Positions 59,181 through 64,000 of a DNA stretch of 64,000 bases are shown piece by piece. The stretch covers positions 33,486 through 97,485 of the forward strand of contig JAIXPW010000221.1 of assembly GCA_027485995.1 (NCBI GenBank), in the 5' to 3' direction. The stretch's first letter is position 1, and each line of letters opens with the position of its first letter. The position numbers and the translations under genes are program-made. Under the pieces are notes generated by a model, which saw only the letters and a list, made by a program, of their open reading frames with translations, ran no database searches and was not told where the DNA came from. This DNA is from Verrucomicrobiaceae bacterium. Its GTDB lineage: Bacteria > Verrucomicrobiota > Verrucomicrobiia > Verrucomicrobiales > Akkermansiaceae.

Positions 59181-62100
59181 CTAGGGAGCCGGCTGGATCC
59201 GGAGGCGGAAAAAGAGCTTCGATTTCGCCATGAGGGCGGGATCGATCACGCGGACACCGACCCGCTCCAGTCCGCCCGGCAAGGACTCGCGACGGTTGCT
59301 CCATTGCACGAAGGCACTGCCCGACTGCCAGTTGCCAAGGCCGTCTGAAACCTCCACGAGGTATCTCAATCCCGCTGCCGCGTAGTTGACCCCGATGCTC
59401 CCGCTGCCTCCGGAAAGCTGCTGGAAGACGAACTCAGGCGCTGAGACGGCTGACGGAAGAATCGAAACAACCGGCCCATCCGCCCCGGAGGTGGGATCCT
59501 TGCCGGTGGCATATTCGAGGAGGTCGGAGGCTCCATCCTGATCGGCATCCTGTGAGCCGTCGGACACGTTGGTGGCTCCCAGTTCCGCCACCTCCCAAGG
59601 ATCGGTTAGATGATCGCCATCGAGATCGGGCGGCGCGGCGGCGGTGGCTGTTAGAAACGCGGCTGACGGCTTCTGGTTGTCGTAGCTCGCCTTGATCCAG
59701 TTCGCCGAGCGCGCGCTTCGCGACAGGCGGACTTCATCGAGCGTGCCGGGAAAGAAGTTGGGTGTGCCCGTTTCCATGCGACCGATGAAGGCGGCATTGG
59801 CCTGGCCGGTCCGGAGACTGCCGGAAAAGGCGACGGAACCGGACTGAACTCCATCAACGTAAACACGGGCGGTCGTCCCATCCCAGGTGCCGCAGACGTG
59901 ATGGAACTGGCCGTCATTCACGACCGCCGTGCTGACCACGTTGGCATTGGCGGTGGCGTTGAAGGGAATGAACTCGACCTTCCCGGCATTCACGCGGAAC
60001 TGCCAGACGCGATTCACACTACCGGAGTTATCCTTGCTAAGGATCGAGCAAAGACCGGTGGAAGTGGTCTTCACCCAGGCTTCGACGCTGATGAACGAGG
60101 GGTTCAAGGCGGAGGCATTCGGGATCGTGACGATGGAGCTTGTGCCATTGAGCGTGGCAGCCTTCGGGATGATCGAGGTGCTGGCGTCTGCAATCGCGGT
60201 GCTGGTGCCCGACAAGGCATTTGGAGAAGAGTCCGTCTGAAAGCCGAGGCTCTGGTTGAGATGCCAAACGCCGCCGAAGCCGCTGCTCCAGGTTGCTGCA
60301 CGAGCGGTCGAGGTCGGTGCGGATTCGCCCGATTTCCCCCACCACAGGCGGAGCTTGGCTTGAGCTGTTAGAGCAGGCACCCTGACCCAGATGAACGAGG
60401 TGCCGGAGGGGTTCCACGACTCGATTTCGTGATCATATTGCTGCGCGCCATCCTCCGAGGTGAAGACTAGATCCGCACCACCGCTGGAGAGCATCTGCGT
60501 GTATGAAAATCCGGGCACCTTTGTGGAATCCAGCAGGACCAGCAGCGGGAAACCGGTCAAGGTTTCACCCGCCGTGTAGCCGCTGGCCGTGATGAGCGTG
60601 GTGCGAGCCCAGGTCGCCAGCGCGCGATCCGCTGCGAGCGTGCCAACCGTCGACCAGGCTGAGCCATAGGCATTCGTGGCGCGGAAGCGGAAGGCCAGCG
60701 TGCCCGACGGAACCGGCATCGAGGGCGTCACCAAGCTGCCGAGCGGTCTTGGTCCGAGCTCGACCGACTGCTGCCAGGCGGACGCGGCCGTGCCGCCATC
60801 CGTTGGGCCCATGAACAGGGTGACGCTGGCGCTTTCCCCAATCACCGGATCCAGCGTGCCCTGAAAGGTGGCGGATCCTCCGTAGGCACGAGACGCGCTC
60901 CCCACCCCGATCAGTGGAATCGGCGGATGGATCGTGAAGGACCAGACGCGGCCAGTCGAAACCGCGCCGCCGGAACCGACGGAATCGATCCGCCAGAAAT
61001 AGCTCGTCTCGCTGGTGAGTACGCCGGGCGCAAAGGTCGGGGAGCTCACCCGGCCCCGATACTCGGCGGATGACAGGTTTGCCGATTCCACGGCACTGCG
61101 GTTCGTGCCGAAATAGACATCGTGCTGCACGGCCTCCATGCCAGCGCTCCAGGTCAGGCTGGCCGGAGGAAGAGCCACTTCGGATAGGTTGGCAGGGGAT
61201 GGAAGCACCGCCGAACTGGAGACATGATAGTCCAGGATGTGCAGCGGCGTGGGACCGGTGCCGCTGACGTTGGTTTCCTGGCCGTAAAGTGAGAGGATAC
61301 GATCCTGATCCCAGCGGCTGGTGTCGGTGATGAGGTTCACACTCAGCGCCCTTCCTGCGGGAAGCGCTCCACCGATCAGGTTCATCGTGGACCAGGCATT
61401 CCAGCTGGTGGCAGGAGTGGCCTCGGGATTTACCGCCGGGCTGGCGGTGGCGATTCTCAAATTACTAGCATCGCCGTACATCAGGAACAGCCGCCCATCG
61501 TCATCGGCGGCCAGCTTGGCGCGGGAGCCGGTGAGGGTGGTGGGATTTCTCCTCCAGACACCGTCGGTGCCGCGCCAGTAGTGGTGGAAACGGGACTTCG
61601 AGGTGACGGCCGGATCGAAGGCTTGGTTCGGCTCGGCATCCGGCAGGTGCCAGGCGACGACGTGGACGCGGCCCTGGCGGTCGGTCGCCATCGCCGAGTT
61701 GTTGATGTAGTTCCGGCTTTGGGGGATCGACCAGCCGATGATGCCAGGCGAGTTCACTCCGATGAAACTGGTGCCGGTGACGGCGATCTGGGCGCCGAGT
61801 TGATTTCTCCAGGTGCGTCCAACGTCGTCGCTGTACGCATACATCACGTCGTGGTTGCTCGAGGCGTTGGGCGTTTCCCGCCAGCACCAGGTGGCGTGGA
61901 GCCTGCCGCTGGAATCGAAGACCGTCATGTCGAAGTAGGCGTTGCGATCGGTGCCGGAGGCAAAGGTGCCGGTGTAAGAGCCACTGCGGGTGGTGTATTG
62001 GCCGACTCTTGTCCAGGTTCCGGTGATTCCGCTGTATTCAAAAAGCACCTCGTCGCCGCCTCCCGAACTTCCGGACCGGTAGGTGAAAAGCAGTTTCCCC

Positions 62101-62657
62101 GAAGGCGTGGGGATGAATCGTGGGTAGGTGACCTGGGTCAACGCGGTGCTGCCAGTGAAGCGGTCCAGTGTGAGGCCGAACATCGAGGCGTTCCAGGCCG
62201 TCGTGTTGGGATTGTTCGCCAGACCAGCCACCGAGACCCGGTATCGCAGGTTGTTGACATGGTGATCGAAGGAAAGATGGATGGTGCCGTCCTCCGCGCA
62301 GATCCCGATCACCACGTCATTGTGGGAGTCGACCGTGGTGAAGTCGTAGTCGTTGAACGTGAAGGTCTGCCACGTTCCACCGGGCAGCGGCCGACGTCCG
62401 ACAGAGACCCGGCCGATGTTGCGGGAGCCATTGAAGAAGCTCTGGTAGTAGGCGGCGTACTGCCAGCCCTTGTGGGTGACCACGCCGTCCTGCTGGAAGG
62501 TCACGCCGTGGACCGTGGGGACGCTGAAGGTGACGCTGGGGAAATTGTAGGCCTGGGAGTCGACGATCGAGTCATTCACCAACACGGCGTCCGCCGCCCG
62601 GGCGATGGAGCCGAGCGAAAGCAGCCCGAGGGCGATGAAAATGATGCTGCAAAGGCG
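59181..62657 (-). CDS. Very large secreted BNR_4 / DUF2341 / LamG protein
   Basis: 1158 residues from ATG 62657. A signal peptide (CSIIFIALGLLSLGSIARA) is followed by a BNR_4 beta-propeller (residues 25-455: SHNDVVIGICAEDGTIHLSF, DHHVNNLRYRVS, GRVHVVAWHLPDAEP). Two Fn3-like domains follow. Next are a DUF2341 domain (GGADLVFTSEDGAQQYDHEI) and a LamG-like lectin (residues 800-970: SFISVEAWVKTTS). A DxDxDG linker (DADQDGASDLLEYATGKDP) and a C-terminal verrucomicrobial domain close it. BNR_4 includes ulvan-lyase families, so a polysaccharide lyase is possible; residues were not verified. Confidence 0.8.
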   Translation of the reverse strand, partial: RLCSIIFIALGLLSLGSIARAADAVLVNDSIVDSQAYNFPSVTFSVPTVHGVTFQQDGVVTHKGWQYAAYYQSFFNGSRNIGRVSVGRRPLPGGTWQTFTFNDYDFTTVDSHNDVVIGICAEDGTIHLSFDHHVNNLRYRVSVAGLANNPNTTAWNASMFGLTLDRFTGSTALTQVTYPRFIPTPSGKLLFTYRSGSSGGGDEVLFEYSGITGTWTRVGQYTTRSGSYTGTFASGTDRNAYFDMTVFDSSGRLHATWCWRETPNASSNHDVMYAYSDDVGRTWRNQLGAQIAVTGTSFIGVNSPGIIGWSIPQSRNYINNSAMATDRQGRVHVVAWHLPDAEPNQAFDPAVTSKSRFHHYWRGTDGVWRRNPTTLTGSRAKLAADDDGRLFLMYGDASNLRIATASPAVNPEATPATSWNAWSTMNLIGGALPAGRALSVNLITDTSRWDQDRILSLYGQETNVSGTGPTPLHILDYHVSSSAVLPSPANLSEVALPPASLTWSAGMEAVQHDVYFGTNRSAVESANLSSAEYRGRVSSPTFAPGVLTSETSYFWRIDSVGSGGAVSTGRVWSFTIHPPIPLIGVGSASRAYGGSATFQGTLDPVIGESASVTLFMGPTDGGTAASAWQQSVELGPRPLGSLVTPSMPVPSGTLAFRFRATNAYGSAWSTVGTLAADRALATWARTTLITASGYTAGETLTGFPLLVLLDSTKVPGFSYTQMLSSGGADLVFTSEDGAQQYDHEIESWNPSGTSFIWVRVPALTAQAKLRLWWGKSGESAPTSTARAATWSSGFGGVWHLNQSLGFQTDSSPNALSGTSTAIADASTSIIPKAATLNGTSSIVTIPNASALNPSFISVEAWVKTTSTGLCSILSKDNSGSVNRVWQFRVNAGKVEFIPFNATANANVVSTAVVNDGQFHHVCGTWDGTTARVYVDGVQSGSVAFSGSLRTGQANAAFIGRMETGTPNFFPGTLDEVRLSRSARSANWIKASYDNQKPSAAFLTATAAAPPDLDGDHLTDPWEVAELGATNVSDGSQDADQDGASDLLEYATGKDPTSGADGPVVSILPSAVSAPEFVFQQLSGGSGSIGVNYAAAGLRYLVEVSDGLGNWQSGSAFVQWSNRRESLPGGLERVGVRVIDPALMAKSKLFFRLRIQPAP

Positions 62658-62808
62658 CATGGTTCGAAGTTCCGTGCGGGGCACGGAGCGTCGGTTGGGT
62701 TTGTGGGCGGCTGGAGAATCAATGACCCGGCGGCCCCTGCACAGTTAAGCCGGAAACCGTTGCGGGTCAATCCCGCGAAGGGGTGGGGCCAGACACTCGA
62801 GTCGCTGC

Positions 62809-62825
62809 ATTGACGGCCCGTCAAT
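62809..62825 (+). promoter_or_regulatory. Perfect 17-bp palindrome upstream of the phosphatase gene
   Basis: ATTGACGGCCCGTCAAT has 8-bp arms around one base and ends 22 bp before the ATG at 62848. It could be an operator for a dimeric regulator. The surrounding gap 62658-62847 shows no gene. Confidence 0.4.
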
Positions 62826-62847
62826 CGCCCACCAACGTCGTGTCCCG

Positions 62848-63180
62848 ATGAGGAAGCACCTCCTTTTCCTGTGTTCGCGCAACAAGCTGCGCAGCCCCAC
62901 CGCCGAGGCGATCTTCGCGGATCATCCGGCGGTCGAGGTCGATTCCGCCGGGCTCAGCCGCGATGCCGAGGTGCCGGTTTCCCTCGAACAGATCGAATGG
63001 GCCGACCTGATCCTCGTCATGGAGCCGGTGCATCGTCGGCGGTTGAACCAGAAGTTCGGTCGGGCGCTGGCTGGCAAGCAGGTCGTGGTGCTCGACATTC
63101 CGGACCGTTTTGAGTTCATGGAGCCAGCGTTGGTGGAGTTGTTGAAGCAGCGCTGTGGGAGGTATTTTTCGGAAGCTTGA
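62848..63180 (+). CDS. Low-molecular-weight phosphatase-like protein
   Basis: A short 110-residue member of the LMW protein tyrosine phosphatase/arsenate reductase fold. The P-loop C-x5-R-S is present at residues 9-16 (CSRNKLRS), and a downstream Asp lies in VLDIPDRFEF, but the usual DPY/DPF form is altered. The length is about 40 residues below classic LMW-PTPs, matching a compact subgroup annotated as predicted phosphatases. Substrate unknown. Confidence 0.82.
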   Translation: MRKHLLFLCSRNKLRSPTAEAIFADHPAVEVDSAGLSRDAEVPVSLEQIEWADLILVMEPVHRRRLNQKFGRALAGKQVVVLDIPDRFEFMEPALVELLKQRCGRYFSEA

Positions 63181-63186
63181 ACATTC

Positions 63187-63726
63187 ATGATGAAGGCAAT
63201 TTTCCTAGCGCTGGCTTGCCTGAGTTTACTCGTCCTGAACCAATGTCAGACGCGCGAAATCCACGGGACGCATGGCCCCATCTTTCGTGAAACGCTGGTT
63301 CAGACGCTGCGGAAAGCAACGACGGTCAGGATCGAGGAGCATTCCTCTCCAAGCGATTTTCCTGATCGGAAACTGTCCGAATCCAGGCCGGACATTCACT
63401 ACGAAAACTCGACGTTGAGTCCGGACACCAGGAGTGCATTCCTCAATCGGGTGGAAGCTCTGAGTCCCGTTAGCTCGGGTGGCTACGCGATGTGCCTTCC
63501 GGAGTTCCATCACACCATTCGGTTCTACGAGAGGGAGAAAGTGATCAGCACGATGAAGGTCTGCTTCGAATGCGAGATCATCAACTGGGACGCATGCAGG
63601 CTGAAGTGCCCCGACGATTTCTTCAAAGTTCTCGATCCGGTCGTCACCGAGGCGGGCCTTCATCCAAAGCGGGATTGGAAAGCCTTGGCGAAAGGCGCTT
63701 CTACCTCTTCGCAGGTGCCTCGATGA
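63187..63726 (+). CDS. Putative lipoprotein, hypothetical
   Basis: A 179-residue protein with a signal sequence and lipobox-like end (LACLSLLVLNQC, Cys20). The mature part has a beta-rich centre (YAMCLPEFHHTIRFYE, VISTMKVCFECEIINWDAC) with several Cys that could form disulfides or bind metal. No family is recognised. It lies 6 bp after the phosphatase gene and overlaps the convergent rlmN gene by 26 bp at its 3' end. Confidence 0.65.
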   Translation: MMKAIFLALACLSLLVLNQCQTREIHGTHGPIFRETLVQTLRKATTVRIEEHSSPSDFPDRKLSESRPDIHYENSTLSPDTRSAFLNRVEALSPVSSGGYAMCLPEFHHTIRFYEREKVISTMKVCFECEIINWDACRLKCPDDFFKVLDPVVTEAGLHPKRDWKALAKGASTSSQVPR

Positions 63727-64000
63727 TGCCTTCCTCGGTCTCCTGCTTGAGGCGGAGCTGGCCGCAGGCGGCGTCGATGTCGTGCCCTTTTTCGAGACGC
63801 AGCATGGCGGTGACGCCGGCGTTTTTCAGGATGTCGCGGAAGGCGCGGCATTGATGTTCCGACGGGCGTTTCCACTCGAGCCCCTCGACGGTGTTGTAGG
63901 GGATCAGGTTGACCTTGGCCTTCAGGCGTCGCGCGTGCATCGCGAGGATGCGGGCCTGATCGAGGTCATCGTTCACGCCTTCGATGAGGATGTATTCCAG
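63701..64000 (-). CDS. rlmN: 23S rRNA (adenine2503-C2)-methyltransferase, C-terminal part
   Basis: The frame is open from the right edge to the stop at 63701. The visible 100 residues are the end of a radical-SAM RlmN: LEYILIEGVNDD, KVNLIPYNTVEGLEW, then MLRLEKGHDIDAACGQLRLK with the conserved C-terminal Cys that takes part in catalysis. The radical-SAM CxxxCxxC motif lies outside the window. The enzyme methylates A2503 of 23S rRNA and A37 of some tRNAs. Confidence 0.95.
   Translation of the reverse strand: MEYILIEGVNDDLDQARILAMHARRLKAKVNLIPYNTVEGLEWKRPSEHQCRAFRDILKNAGVTAMLRLEKGHDIDAACGQLRLKQETEEGIIEAPAKR

Noticed and set aside
485..60372. TCTAACAG as a DNA uptake sequence or as scattered attC core sites.
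   Set aside because: Uptake sequences occur in both orientations and often between genes; here all copies are in sense and in one codon phase. The copies lie inside conserved genes with no hairpin partner, so they are not attC sites.
1..64000. tRNA, rRNA, tmRNA or riboswitch.
   Set aside because: No cloverleaf, GTTCGANTC-type T-loop with matching acceptor, or conserved riboswitch core was recognised by eye in the gaps; a covariance search would be decisive.

Overview
The window looks like chromosome from a GC-rich, free-living member of the Verrucomicrobiota, probably close to Luteolibacter or Haloferula. This is inferred from gene content: secreted S1 sulfatases, Tat-exported Gfo/Idh/MocA oxidoreductases, a DUF1080 protein, very large secreted BNR/LamG proteins, and many degenerate inverted repeats between genes. 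No rRNA, tRNA, transposase, integrase or CRISPR array was recognised. The sulfatase at the left edge and rlmN at the right edge are cut by the window.

Layout. 1-11.7 kb: C-terminal part of a sulfatase, a LURP-one-like protein, proS, envelope proteins, a 26-residue membrane peptide, trxA, a three-gene ECF sigma operon, a secreted beta-propeller and a pRiA4b ORF-3-like protein. 11.8-17.0 kb: the most unusual segment. Unrelated minus-strand genes, singly or in pairs, are separated by six related structured repeats whose ends resemble integron attC core sites. The genes start 10-26 bp after a repeat, and one gene has its stop codon inside a canonical core sequence. I read this as a possible cassette array lacking an integrase in view. 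17-34.9 kb: an AAA ATPase, DUF1080, lepA, a pseudokinase-like protein, an ABC exporter, a lone pseudopilin, murJ, tsaC, an amidase, nnrDE, a PIN/TRAM membrane protein and a two-component system.

35-43 kb is a carbohydrate-sulfate cluster: a full sulfatase (paralogue of the left-edge copy), two Gfo/Idh/MocA oxidoreductases, an MFS transporter, a sulfatase-modifying-factor-like protein and ApbE. 43.3-44.5 kb holds an AT-rich acyltransferase 3 gene, possibly acquired. 44.7-50.9 kb is a metal locus: an outer-membrane barrel protein and sitABCD, each preceded by a TTAGCC-type operator, followed by a DUF318-type permease and a TIGR03943 protein in the same coupled run.

50.9-64 kb holds a secreted helical protein, a divergent IspH-fold protein lacking the cluster cysteines and preceded by two matching palindromes, a 188-bp MITE-like inverted repeat, a small winged-helix/membrane operon, a LOG protein, a hybrid histidine kinase with a long charged coiled coil, a GNAT acetyltransferase, a 1158-residue BNR_4/DUF2341/LamG protein, a small phosphatase, a lipoprotein and rlmN. 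Separately, the octamer TCTAACAG recurs at least ten times, always in the sense strand and always read as NNT-CTA-ACA-GNN.
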